A stretch of DNA of 64,000 nucleotides, taken from assembly GCF_005502935.1 (NCBI RefSeq), contig NZ_SCMP01000015.1, forward strand, positions 1 to 64,000, given 5' to 3'. The notes beneath the pieces were generated by a model. The model saw only the letters and a list, made by a program, of their open reading frames with translations. It searched no databases and was not told where the DNA came from. Position 1 is the stretch's first letter. Every line of letters starts with the position of its first letter. Position numbers and translations under genes: made by a program. Origin of the DNA: Pseudomonas sp. 2FG. GTDB taxonomy: Bacteria > Pseudomonadota > Gammaproteobacteria > Pseudomonadales > Pseudomonadaceae. Shown here piece by piece: positions 47,260 to 55,505 of the stretch.

Positions 47260-48156
47260 CTACTGGCCAAACGCGCCGAGCAAGTCCTCGACGAAGGCCC
47301 GTTGCGCCTCGCTCGGCTGGCGACCGCGATGGCTGGCCAGGTGGAATTGTACGGTGAAGCCAAATTGCTCCGGCAATAGCGCGCGCAATAGCCCGCGTGC
47401 TTCCCAGGGCGTGGCTATATGCCGGGGCAGGTGGCCGATATGGGCGCCGGAGAGGATAAACGCCAGGCTGCCTTCGACCTGTTCGGTGCGGGCGCTGCTG
47501 AGGTTGGACTGGCCGGGTTCGTCGGCATTGATGAAGCGATAGGGGTGATGCACGCGGTCGCAGCTGTCGAGGTCGGCTTTGACGATCTGCTGTTGGCTGA
47601 ATAACGGATGCCCGCGGCCGCAGTAGAGCAACTGCTCCTCGCTGAACAGCGGTTGGAAAGCCAAGGCAGTTTGCTTGCCGGAGAAGTAGCCGATGGCCAG
47701 GTGCAGTTGATCCTGCAGCAGGCGTCGTTCCAGTTCGGCGGGCATGGCGCTGATCAGCTCGATCTGCACCGCCTGGTTGCGTTGGCGAAAGTGCCGGATG
47801 GCGGCGCCAACCCGTTCCAGCACCTGCGCAGCGAGGGCTTCGGAGAGGCCGATGCTGAGCTCGCCGAGCAGTTTGTCGGCCATGCCCTGGGCTTCGCCCT
47901 TGAAGGTTTCGATGGCGGCGAACAGCTTGCGCGTGGCCTGCAACACCTCGTCGCCCTTGGGTGTCAGGCGAAAGCCGGCCTTGCCGCGCTCGCACAGACG
48001 GAAACCCAGCCGTGTCTCCAGTTTGGCCATCTGGGTGCTGATGGTCGACTGACCAATCCCCAACTCGCCTTGCGCCGCGCTGAAGCCGCCGCATTCCACC
48101 ACACTGACGAACAGCCGCAGCAGCTGCAGGTCGAGGTCGCGGACTTGGCTGAGCAT
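47260..48156 (-). CDS. LysR family transcriptional regulator
   Basis: A 298-residue LysR protein. The winged helix (LDLQLLRLFVSVVECGGFSAAQGELGIGQSTISTQMAKLETRLGFRLCERGKAGFRLTPKG) is followed by an effector-binding domain. It is divergent from the polyamine-binding protein and agmatinase genes and probably regulates them (inference). ATG 48156 has GGAG five bases upstream and starts MLSQVRDLDLQ. Confidence 0.9.
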   Translation of the reverse strand: MLSQVRDLDLQLLRLFVSVVECGGFSAAQGELGIGQSTISTQMAKLETRLGFRLCERGKAGFRLTPKGDEVLQATRKLFAAIETFKGEAQGMADKLLGELSIGLSEALAAQVLERVGAAIRHFRQRNQAVQIELISAMPAELERRLLQDQLHLAIGYFSGKQTALAFQPLFSEEQLLYCGRGHPLFSQQQIVKADLDSCDRVHHPYRFINADEPGQSNLSSARTEQVEGSLAFILSGAHIGHLPRHIATPWEARGLLRALLPEQFGFTVQFHLASHRGRQPSEAQRAFVEDLLGAFGQ

Positions 48157-48276
48157 GGCAGCTCCAAACATTGATGGGGATGAATGCCAAAGTAGCACAC
48201 TTCATATTTATCCGAAGCGAGGCGCACCGCAGGATGGGCTCGTCAAAACAAAAAGTACCCAATGAGGATTCCTATC

Positions 48277-49356
48277 ATGCGCATGGCCCTCTGGCCCTTA
48301 CTGCTCTGCTGCGTGCTGCCCGTGCACGCGGAAGACAAGGCCCTGAACCTCTACAGCTGGTCCGCCTATATCCCGGAGCAGGCGCTCAAGAGCTTTAAGC
48401 AGGAGACCGGCATCCAGGTCAAATACGACATCTTCGACAGCGCCGAGGCCCTGGACAGCAAGCTGCTTACCGGCGGCAGTGGCTACGACGTGGTGTTCCC
48501 GGCCTCCAGCGGGCTGGCGCGGGCGATCAAGGCCAAGGCCGTGCAACCGGTCGAACAGGCGCAACTGAAGCATTACGCCAACCTCGATCCCGAGCTGCTG
48601 GCCAAGCTGGCCAGCGCCGATCCGGGCAACCGCTACGGCGTGCCCTACACCTGGGGCACGGTCGGCCTGGGTATCAATAAGCAGGCGGTGACCAAGCGCA
48701 TTCCCGATGCGCCGCTGAACAGCCTCGACCTGCTGTTCAAGCCGGAATATGCCAGCAAGCTCAAGGACTGCGGCATCGCCGTGCTGGATTCGCCGCAGGA
48801 GGTGATCAGCATCGCCCTCAACTACCTCGGTCACGCCCCCTACAGCACCGACGCAACCGAGCTGAAACAGGTGCAACAGCTGCTCAGCGAGCTGCAGCCT
48901 AACCTGCGTTATGTCGGCACCGGCCGGCATATCGACGACCTGGCCAAGGGCGAGATCTGCCTGGCGCTGACCTACAACGGTGACGCCGCCATGGCCGCCG
49001 CCCGCGCCGGCGAGGCCAAGCAGCCGTTCGAGGTGCTCTACCGCATTCCGCGTGAGGGCACGTTGATCTGGTTCGACACCATGGCGATCCCGGTGGACGC
49101 GCCGCACCCGCAGGCTGCGCTCGCTTTCATCGACTACATGCTACGCCCGGAGGCCATCGCCGAGCTGACCAACAGCGTGTTCTTCGCCAACGCCAACAGC
49201 GCCGCCACCCCGCTGGTCGACCCGGCCGTGAGCGGCGACCCCGACATCTACCCGCCGCAGGAGGTGCGCGCACGGCTGTTCAGCGAGCAGTTGCTGTCGC
49301 TGCGCACGCAGCGCGAGCGCACCCGCATCTGGACCAGTTTCCGCAGCCAATATTGA
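48277..49356 (+). CDS. Polyamine-type periplasmic binding protein (PotF/SpuD-like)
   Basis: A 359-residue solute-binding protein. Signal peptide MRMALWPLLLCCVLPVHA, then LNLYSWSAYIPEQALKSFKQETGIQVKYDIFDSAEALDSKLLTGGSGYDVVFPAS, typical of putrescine/spermidine-binding PotD/PotF proteins. ATG 48277 follows GAGGA. No ABC permease genes are adjacent, so it must share a transporter or act as a sensor. It is followed after 10 bp by the agmatinase gene, suggesting a ligand such as agmatine or putrescine. Confidence 0.88.
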   Translation: MRMALWPLLLCCVLPVHAEDKALNLYSWSAYIPEQALKSFKQETGIQVKYDIFDSAEALDSKLLTGGSGYDVVFPASSGLARAIKAKAVQPVEQAQLKHYANLDPELLAKLASADPGNRYGVPYTWGTVGLGINKQAVTKRIPDAPLNSLDLLFKPEYASKLKDCGIAVLDSPQEVISIALNYLGHAPYSTDATELKQVQQLLSELQPNLRYVGTGRHIDDLAKGEICLALTYNGDAAMAAARAGEAKQPFEVLYRIPREGTLIWFDTMAIPVDAPHPQAALAFIDYMLRPEAIAELTNSVFFANANSAATPLVDPAVSGDPDIYPPQEVRARLFSEQLLSLRTQRERTRIWTSFRSQY

Positions 49357-49366
49357 GGATTTCATC

Positions 49367-50329
49367 GTGGAAGAATTTCAAGGTAACGATCTAGCCATCA
49401 CCCGCGACAGCCTGTATGGCACCTTTTCCGAACCGACCTACGCCGGCGTCACCAGCTTTATGCGCCGGCGCTACACGCGGGATCTGCGTGGCGTCGATCT
49501 GGTGGTCAGCGGCGTGCCGTTCGACACCGCCACCACCAACCGCCCGGGTACCCGCTTCGGGCCACGGGCGATCCGCGCAGCCTCGATCCAGAGTGCCTGG
49601 GAGCGCCACTATCCCTGGGAGTTCGATCCCTTCGATCATCTGGCGGTGATCGACTACGGCGACTGCAACTTCGACCACGCCCAGCCGCAACAGACGCCGG
49701 CGGCCATCGAGGCGCATGCCGAGCATATCCTCGAGGCCGGCTGCGGCATGCTGACCCTGGGTGGTGATCACTTCATCAGCTACCCATTGCTCAAGGCCCA
49801 TGCGAAGAAGCACGGCGCGCTGTCCCTGGTGCACTTCGACGCCCACAGCGATACCTGGCCGGATGCCGACGACAGCGTGCAGGGGATCAGTCACGGCACC
49901 ATGTTCTATCACGCCGCCCGCGAGGGCCTGGTCGATCCGGCGCGCTCGGTGCAGATCGGCCTGCGCACCACCAACGACGACGTCATGGGCTTCCAGGTGC
50001 TCGACGCCCGGCAGGTGCATCGCAATTCGCCGGAGGCCATCGCCGAGCTGATTCGCGCGCGGGTCGGTGATAACCCGGTGTACCTGACCTTCGACATCGA
50101 CTGCCTCGACCCGGCCTTCGCCCCTGGCACCGGCACGCCGGTCTGCGGTGGCTTGAGCACCCATCAGGCGCTGGAGATCCTCCGTGCATTGCGCGGCATC
50201 AACCTGGTCGGCATGGATGTGGTGGAAGTCTCGCCGCCTTACGACAACGCCGAAGTGACTGCGTTGGCGGGGGCGACCATCGCCATGGAGATGGTCTGCC
50301 TGTATGCCGCGCGGCATAAGCTGAAGTAG
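49367..50329 (+). CDS. speB: Agmatinase (ureohydrolase family)
   Basis: A 320-residue ureohydrolase with the binuclear manganese site: GGDHFISYP, HFDAHSDTW, and TFDIDCLDPAFAPGTGTP. The N-terminal VSGVPFDTATTNRPGTRFGPRAIRAAS and WERHYPWEFDPFDHLAVIDYGDC resemble E. coli SpeB more than GbuA, so agmatine to putrescine plus urea is the best guess. Guanidinobutyrase or guanidinopropionase activity is an alternative. GTG start at 49367 with GAGGATTTCATC upstream. Confidence 0.88.
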   Translation: MEEFQGNDLAITRDSLYGTFSEPTYAGVTSFMRRRYTRDLRGVDLVVSGVPFDTATTNRPGTRFGPRAIRAASIQSAWERHYPWEFDPFDHLAVIDYGDCNFDHAQPQQTPAAIEAHAEHILEAGCGMLTLGGDHFISYPLLKAHAKKHGALSLVHFDAHSDTWPDADDSVQGISHGTMFYHAAREGLVDPARSVQIGLRTTNDDVMGFQVLDARQVHRNSPEAIAELIRARVGDNPVYLTFDIDCLDPAFAPGTGTPVCGGLSTHQALEILRALRGINLVGMDVVEVSPPYDNAEVTALAGATIAMEMVCLYAARHKLK

Positions 50330-50414
50330 CGCTCTCTCCCCTGGTCCTTTTCCCTGAAGGGCTCGGTGAGTGGTTGCGGCGCCGCTCTTAATTTCCTCGC
50401 TCTTCGGGGCGGCC

Positions 50415-50482
50415 TTAGGGTGCGGTGAGCTGGCGAACCACACCGCTCACCGCCGTGGTGCGGTTTGCACCGCACCCTACGC
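50415..50482. repeat. GTAGGGTGCGGT palindromic repeat (related family)
   Basis: The element starts TTAGGGTGCGGTGAG and ends CACCGCACCCTACG, with an internal ACCACACCGCTCACC / GGTGCGGTTTGCACC arrangement. It resembles the GTAGGGTG family but has a different core (GCGGT instead of GATA). It lies between speB and the RTX remnant. Confidence 0.6.
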
Positions 50483-50514
50483 GAGCCTGCCGCGCAGCCG
50501 CTCTTAGGTGCCGG

Positions 50515-50816
50515 TCAGGCGTCGAGGTCGGCACCGCTGAGGGTGGTCACGCCAAGCAGGGAAATCTCAAACTCGGCCGCCGAGTCGGCGTCGGTGCTGC
50601 CATACAGCACGCCGTTGGCGAAACGCAGTTGTCTGGCCGCATTGGTGCTGCTGAACGCGGCTGAACCGATAAAGCTAAAGGCGTCATTGGCTAGGGCGGT
50701 GATTTCGGGATCATCCTGCTCGCCAGGTGGTGTTGACCAGGGTTTCTCGCCCCAACTTGGCGCCGCTAGCGCTGGGTGAAGACGCCGTTAGTGTCGCCGT
50801 AGACGAGGGCTGGCAT
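50515..50816 (-). pseudogene. Remnant of an RTX/serralysin-like T1SS substrate
   Basis: The last 59 codons (50691 down to TGA at 50515) read ANDAFSFIGSAAFSSTNA...QLRFANGVLYGSTDADSAAEFEISLLGVTTLSGADL and align almost residue by residue with the C-terminal secretion domain of the protease at 55506-57965. Upstream the frame is broken: an ATG at 50816 gives only MPALVYGDTNGVFTQR before a stop, and the intervening stretch needs frame changes. It is the C-terminal stub of a second substrate, divergent from the secretion operon. Confidence 0.75.
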
Positions 50817-51057
50817 AGCAAGTTCCCTTTGCAGAATGAGGGGGGATTCTACTGGTTGAGATTTCTGGTGCCAAAGTGCCACTATTGGACCCGGGGTAAA
50901 GGCAAGACAGTTGCGGGACCGCCATTGGCGCTGCTGAAGCTCTTCTATTTGGCGCTAGGCCGCATTAGCAAGAAGTGGCTGGATATCGACCGATAGGGCC
51001 ATGTTAAGCTTCGCCGCCGCAAATCTTTCGCCAGCTATCTATTAACTCTTGGATCCT

Positions 51058-52785
51058 ATGCGACTCATTCTTGACCCCAGGCGGGATATCGATGCCGCGC
51101 TCCTGTGCTATCGCCGCCTATTCGGGGTGTTGGCCCTGTTCAGCGGCGTGATCAACCTGCTGATGCTGGTGCCCTCGATCTACATGATGCAGGTGTTCGA
51201 CCGGGTCCTGACCAGCCGCAACGAAACCACGCTGTTGATGCTGACCCTGATTCTGCTCGGGCTCTATCTGCTGAGCAGTCTGCTGGAATGGGTCCGTGGC
51301 CAGGTGATGATCAAGATGAGCGCGGGCATCGACTCCCAGCTCGGCGAGCGGGTGTTCGGCGCGGCTTTCGAACTCAGCCTGAAGGAGCACAGCGCCAACC
51401 CGGCACAGGTGTTGAGCGATCTGACCGCCATTCGCCAGTTCGTCACCGGCCAGGGCCTGATCGCGCTGTTCGACGCGCCCTGGCTGCCAATCTATCTGAT
51501 CGTCGCCTTCTTGTTTCACCCCTGGCTGGGCCTGTTCACCGTGCTGGGTGCCGCCATCCTGGTGGTCTTGGCGATCTGGAACGAGCTGGCCACGCGCAAG
51601 AGTCTGGCGGAAGCCAACCAGTTGTCCGTCACCTCCGCCAACTATGTGAACAGCACCTTGCAGAACGCCGAAGTCATCCAGGCGATGGGCATGCTGAATG
51701 TCTTGCGCCGTCGCTGGTTCTCCTTGCAGCAGCGCATCATCACGGCCCAGGCCGAGGCCAGCGAGCGCAGCGCGCGGATTTCCTCGATGACCCGCTTCGT
51801 GCGAGTGACGTGGCAATCCCTGTCGTTGGGGCTGGGCGCCGTGTTGGTGCTGGAGAACCAGATCTCCGCCGGGGTGATGATCGCCGTGTCGGTGTTGTTG
51901 GGCCGAGCCATGGCGCCGGTGGAGCAAGTCATCGGCTCGTGGCGGCAGATGGGCAGCGCCAAGAGCAGCTACCAGCGCCTTAGCCGCCTCCTCGAAGAGT
52001 TCCCCAAACCGCAGCCGCGGATGGCCCTGCCGGCGCCGACCGGCGCGCTGCGCACCGATCAACTGGTGGTCATCCCGCCCGGTGCCCAGCAGCCCGCGGT
52101 GAATGGGGTGACGGTGGCGCTGGCCAAGGGCGAGGTGTTGGCGGTGATCGGCCCCAGTGCCTCCGGCAAGTCCTCTTTGGCACGGGCCATGGTCGGCATC
52201 TGGCCGGCAATCCGTGGTTCGGTGCGGCTGGACGGCGCGGAAGTGGGCCAATGGTCACGCGAGGCGATCGGCCCGTACCTGGGCTACTTACCCCAGGATA
52301 TCGAGCTGTTCGACGGCACCATCGCGGAGAATATCGCGCGTTTTGGCGAGGTGGATTCGCTCAAGGTGATCGAGGCGGCGCGTCTGGCCGGCATTCACGA
52401 GATGGTGCTGAATTTCCCCAAGGGCTACGACACGCCGCTGGGCATCGGTGGGCTGGGGCTGTCCGGCGGGCAGAAGCAGCGCATCGGCCTGGCCCGCGCG
52501 CTCTATGGTCAGCCGGCACTGGTGGTGCTGGATGAGCCCAACTCCAATCTGGACGAGGCCGGCGAGGCGGCGCTGGTGCGGGCCGTCAGCACGTTGAAGG
52601 CGGCCGGCTCCACGGTGGTACTGGTCACTCATAGGCCGAGCATTCTCGGGGTGGTCGACAAGCTGTTGCTCCTCAAAGACGGGGCGCAGCAACTGTTCGG
52701 GCCTCGGGATCAGGTGCTCAAGGCCCTCATGCCGCCGCCAGCTGCGGTGAATACAACCGCCGAATCTGCCAGCCAAGGAGCCTGA
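51058..52785 (+). CDS. Type I secretion ABC transporter/permease (PrtD/AprD-like)
   Basis: A 575-residue inner-membrane exporter. The membrane domain (1-300) begins with FGVLALFSGVINLLMLVPSIYMMQVFDRVL. The ATPase has Walker A GPSASGKSSL (from 365), signature LSGGQKQRIGLARALYG and Walker B LVVLDEPNSNLD. This is the PrtD family that exports metalloproteases and lipases with C-terminal signals. I place the start at ATG 51058; a TTG at 51049 is in frame. The HlyD-family gene follows after 7 bp. Confidence 0.94.
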   Translation: MRLILDPRRDIDAALLCYRRLFGVLALFSGVINLLMLVPSIYMMQVFDRVLTSRNETTLLMLTLILLGLYLLSSLLEWVRGQVMIKMSAGIDSQLGERVFGAAFELSLKEHSANPAQVLSDLTAIRQFVTGQGLIALFDAPWLPIYLIVAFLFHPWLGLFTVLGAAILVVLAIWNELATRKSLAEANQLSVTSANYVNSTLQNAEVIQAMGMLNVLRRRWFSLQQRIITAQAEASERSARISSMTRFVRVTWQSLSLGLGAVLVLENQISAGVMIAVSVLLGRAMAPVEQVIGSWRQMGSAKSSYQRLSRLLEEFPKPQPRMALPAPTGALRTDQLVVIPPGAQQPAVNGVTVALAKGEVLAVIGPSASGKSSLARAMVGIWPAIRGSVRLDGAEVGQWSREAIGPYLGYLPQDIELFDGTIAENIARFGEVDSLKVIEAARLAGIHEMVLNFPKGYDTPLGIGGLGLSGGQKQRIGLARALYGQPALVVLDEPNSNLDEAGEAALVRAVSTLKAAGSTVVLVTHRPSILGVVDKLLLLKDGAQQLFGPRDQVLKALMPPPAAVNTTAESASQGA

Positions 52786-52792
52786 GGCGCCG

Positions 52793-54133
52793 ATGAAGCC
52801 TATTCAGAACGACCTGCAGACCGACTCGCAAGCGCCTGCCCCCGACACCGATGCGGCGGGTATCGCCCGTTTTGGCTTGTGGCTATTGGCCCTGGGCTTT
52901 GGCGGTTTTCTGCTCTGGGCCGGTCTGGCTCCCCTCGATCAGGGGGTGGTCGGCAGCGGCACCGTGGTGGTGTCCGGCGAGCGCAAAACCGTGCAGTCGC
53001 TACTGGGCGGCGCCATCGAGCGCATCCTGGTGCGCGAGGGTGAGCAGGTGCGCCAGGGCCAGGTGGTGGTGCAACTCAACACCATCCAGGCGCAGTCCCA
53101 ACTCGACGTCGCGCTGGGGCAGTGGCTGAGTGCGCGCAGCGTCGAGGCGCGCTTGATTGCCGAGCGCCTGGATCGCGATAGCATCGACTGGCCGCAGAAT
53201 CTGCTGGCCATGGCGGCCGACCCGCGGGCACAGGCGGCCATGGAGTTGCAGGGCAACCTCTTCGCCACCCGCCGCGACGAACTGGCCAGCCGGCTGAAAA
53301 TCCTCCAGCACGAGGAGGAGTCGTTGGCCGAGCAACTGGCCGGTTTCGAAGAGATCAAGCGCAACCACGACGCCCAGCTGAAATACCAACGGCAAGAACT
53401 CGAAGGTCTGCGCGAGTTGGCGCAGGAGGGCTATGTGCCGCGCAACCGCCTGTTCGAGGCGGAGCGCAATGCGGCGCAACTCGGCGCCCAGCAGGCGGCG
53501 GCGATTTCCGATATCGGGCGGACGCGGCAGGCGATCAACGAGAGCAAACTGAAGACGCTGCAGCAGGCGCAGGCTTTTCGCAGCGAGGCGGAGTCGCAGC
53601 TGACCCAGGTGGCCGCAGAAGCCTCGAGCCTGGCCGACCGGATCAAGGCACTCGACTTCGAGGTGCGCAACGGCTCTATTCTCGCGTCCGTCGCCGGGCA
53701 GGTGATGGGGTTGGCCGTGCATACGGTGGGGGGCGTGGTGCCGGCGGGTCAGCGGCTGATGGACCTGGTGCCACAAGGTTCGAGCTGGGTGGTCAAGGCG
53801 CAGTTTCCGCCGCTGGTGGCCGACCGGCTCAAGCCTGGGTTGCCGGTCGATGTGCGCTTCGCCTCGCTGCAGCGGGTCAATACGCCGGTCATGAGCGGTA
53901 AGGTGACCACCGTATCGGCCGATCAGCTGATCGACGAGCATTCACGGCTGCCTTACTTCTCGGTAGAGGTCGAGGTCAGCCCCGAGGTGGTGAGCGAGCT
54001 TAGACGTGCCGGTCTCGACGTCAAACCGGGGATGCAGGTCGAAGTCATTATCAAGACGGGCGAGCGCACCTTGATGAACTACCTGATGAAACCGGTCACC
54101 GAGCGTTTAGTGGGTGCCTTTAAGGAAGAGTAA
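52793..54133 (+). CDS. HlyD-family membrane fusion protein (PrtE/AprE-like)
   Basis: A 446-residue periplasmic adaptor. One N-terminal membrane helix (FGLWLLALGFGGFLLWAGLAPLDQGVV), a barrel/lipoyl region (VSGERKTVQSLLGGAIERILVREGEQVRQGQVVVQLN), long coiled coils (about 120-290, rich in Gln/Glu/Ala), and a C-terminal beta-barrel half. It bridges the ABC protein and the outer-membrane channel. It lies 7 bp downstream of the ABC gene and 2 bp upstream of the TolC-like gene. Confidence 0.94.
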   Translation: MKPIQNDLQTDSQAPAPDTDAAGIARFGLWLLALGFGGFLLWAGLAPLDQGVVGSGTVVVSGERKTVQSLLGGAIERILVREGEQVRQGQVVVQLNTIQAQSQLDVALGQWLSARSVEARLIAERLDRDSIDWPQNLLAMAADPRAQAAMELQGNLFATRRDELASRLKILQHEEESLAEQLAGFEEIKRNHDAQLKYQRQELEGLRELAQEGYVPRNRLFEAERNAAQLGAQQAAAISDIGRTRQAINESKLKTLQQAQAFRSEAESQLTQVAAEASSLADRIKALDFEVRNGSILASVAGQVMGLAVHTVGGVVPAGQRLMDLVPQGSSWVVKAQFPPLVADRLKPGLPVDVRFASLQRVNTPVMSGKVTTVSADQLIDEHSRLPYFSVEVEVSPEVVSELRRAGLDVKPGMQVEVIIKTGERTLMNYLMKPVTERLVGAFKEE

Positions 54134-54135
54134 GA

Positions 54136-55455
54136 GTGCGAAGCAGGACTGCCGTTATCGCCCTGATCTGGGCCTGTCCAATCTGGGCGAGCGACTCCGA
54201 GTTGTCGCTGACCGAGCTCTATGATGCCTCCCGGCAGAACGATGCCACCTATCAGGTGGCGGGTTACGACTACCAGGCTTCCCAGCAGGAGGAAGCCATC
54301 GGCAGAGGGGGCCTGTTGCCCCAGGTCGGGATCAGCTCCCGCTTTGGCCGCGGCGGAGAGCTTGGCGGTGAGTCTCAAGTCGCTAACCAGAGCGATCAGT
54401 TCAGCGCCGACACCGCCACCCTGGCGCTGCGTCAGCCGCTCTTCGACAAGGGGCGCTGGGCCTTCTACGAGCAGTCCAAGGCGCGTGGCCAACTGGGCGA
54501 GGTGCAGTACGAGGGTGCCGGCCAGGGCCTCTTCGAGCGCGTGGCCGAGGCCTATTTCGACGTGGCGCGAGTGGAAAACGAGCTGAAATTGGCGACCCAG
54601 CAGAAATCCGCGATCGAAGGGCTGGCCAAGCAGACGAAACGGCTGTTCGAGGCCGGCGAAGGGGCGATCACCGATACTGAGGAAGCCCAGGCCAGGCTGG
54701 ACCTGATCCGCGCCCAGGAAATCGAATTGCAGGCCCAGCGGCAAGCGGCGCTGCGCAAACTCTCGGGGCGCGCCGGCATTGCGGTGATGCGGATCGCCGA
54801 CATGCAGGAACAGCTGCCGGCCAATAACCTGCTGCCGGCCGATGCGGATCTAGGCTATTGGCTGCTCAAGGCCGACCAGGCCAGCCCGCTGCTGGAGGCC
54901 AGGCGCGCCTCGGTTCAGCTGGCCGAGGCCGATCTCAAGCTGCAGCAAGCCGGGCACTACCCGACAGTGGCGCTGACCGGCCAGCTGTCGCGCACCGACA
55001 AGAGCGATCTCAATGAATTCTCCCAGCGCCAGTCCACTTACTATGTGGGCCTGCTGGTTGATATTCCCCTCTATCAGGGCGGCGCCGTCAGCGCCTCGGC
55101 CGAGCGCGCCCACTCGGCCCTCTACGGCGCCCGTTCGGAATATGACGCCGAGCAACAGCAGTTAACCGAGGATATCGAACGCGACTACCTCGGGGTGGTG
55201 AGCGGTTTCGAGAAGAGCAAGGCGATGCTGACGGCGGTGCGTTCCAACCAGCGGGCGCTGACCTCTGCGGAAAAAGGCTACCAGGCCGGCGTGCGTTCGA
55301 CCGTGGAGATTCTCGATGCGCAGCAGCGCCTGTTTGCCGCGAAGCGCGACCTGCTCAACACCAAACTGGTGATGCTGCAAAGCTACGTTAACCTGCATAC
55401 CCGCACCGGCCAGATGACCCACGCCGTGCTGCAAGAGGTTCAGGGATTGTTTTAG
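54136..55455 (+). CDS. TolC-family outer membrane protein (PrtF/AprF-like)
   Basis: A 439-residue outer-membrane channel with a signal peptide (MRSRTAVIALIWACPIWA) and two repeated TolC halves (SLTELYDASRQNDATYQVAGYDYQASQQEEAIGRGGLLPQVGISS in the first; LLEARRASVQLAEADLKLQQAGHYPTVALTGQL in the second). GTG start preceded by AAGGAAGAG. It completes the secretion system, and its end converges with the protease gene. Confidence 0.94.
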   Translation: MRSRTAVIALIWACPIWASDSELSLTELYDASRQNDATYQVAGYDYQASQQEEAIGRGGLLPQVGISSRFGRGGELGGESQVANQSDQFSADTATLALRQPLFDKGRWAFYEQSKARGQLGEVQYEGAGQGLFERVAEAYFDVARVENELKLATQQKSAIEGLAKQTKRLFEAGEGAITDTEEAQARLDLIRAQEIELQAQRQAALRKLSGRAGIAVMRIADMQEQLPANNLLPADADLGYWLLKADQASPLLEARRASVQLAEADLKLQQAGHYPTVALTGQLSRTDKSDLNEFSQRQSTYYVGLLVDIPLYQGGAVSASAERAHSALYGARSEYDAEQQQLTEDIERDYLGVVSGFEKSKAMLTAVRSNQRALTSAEKGYQAGVRSTVEILDAQQRLFAAKRDLLNTKLVMLQSYVNLHTRTGQMTHAVLQEVQGLF

Positions 55456-55505
55456 CGGGCCTCTGCCGCTAGGTGAAGCGGACAGAGGCTGCATCGCAAG
55501 GCCGA

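Noticed and set aside
48157..48276. Possible LysR box CTTC-N10-GAAG between the divergent genes
   Set aside because: The spacing does not fit T-N11-A, and a single imperfect dyad in an AT-richer gap is too weak to call.
50465..50779. 104-residue plus-strand frame upstream of the T1SS operon
   Set aside because: It is antisense to the RTX remnant and mirrors the antisense frame at 55522-55956, so its similarity is a by-product of the real homology.
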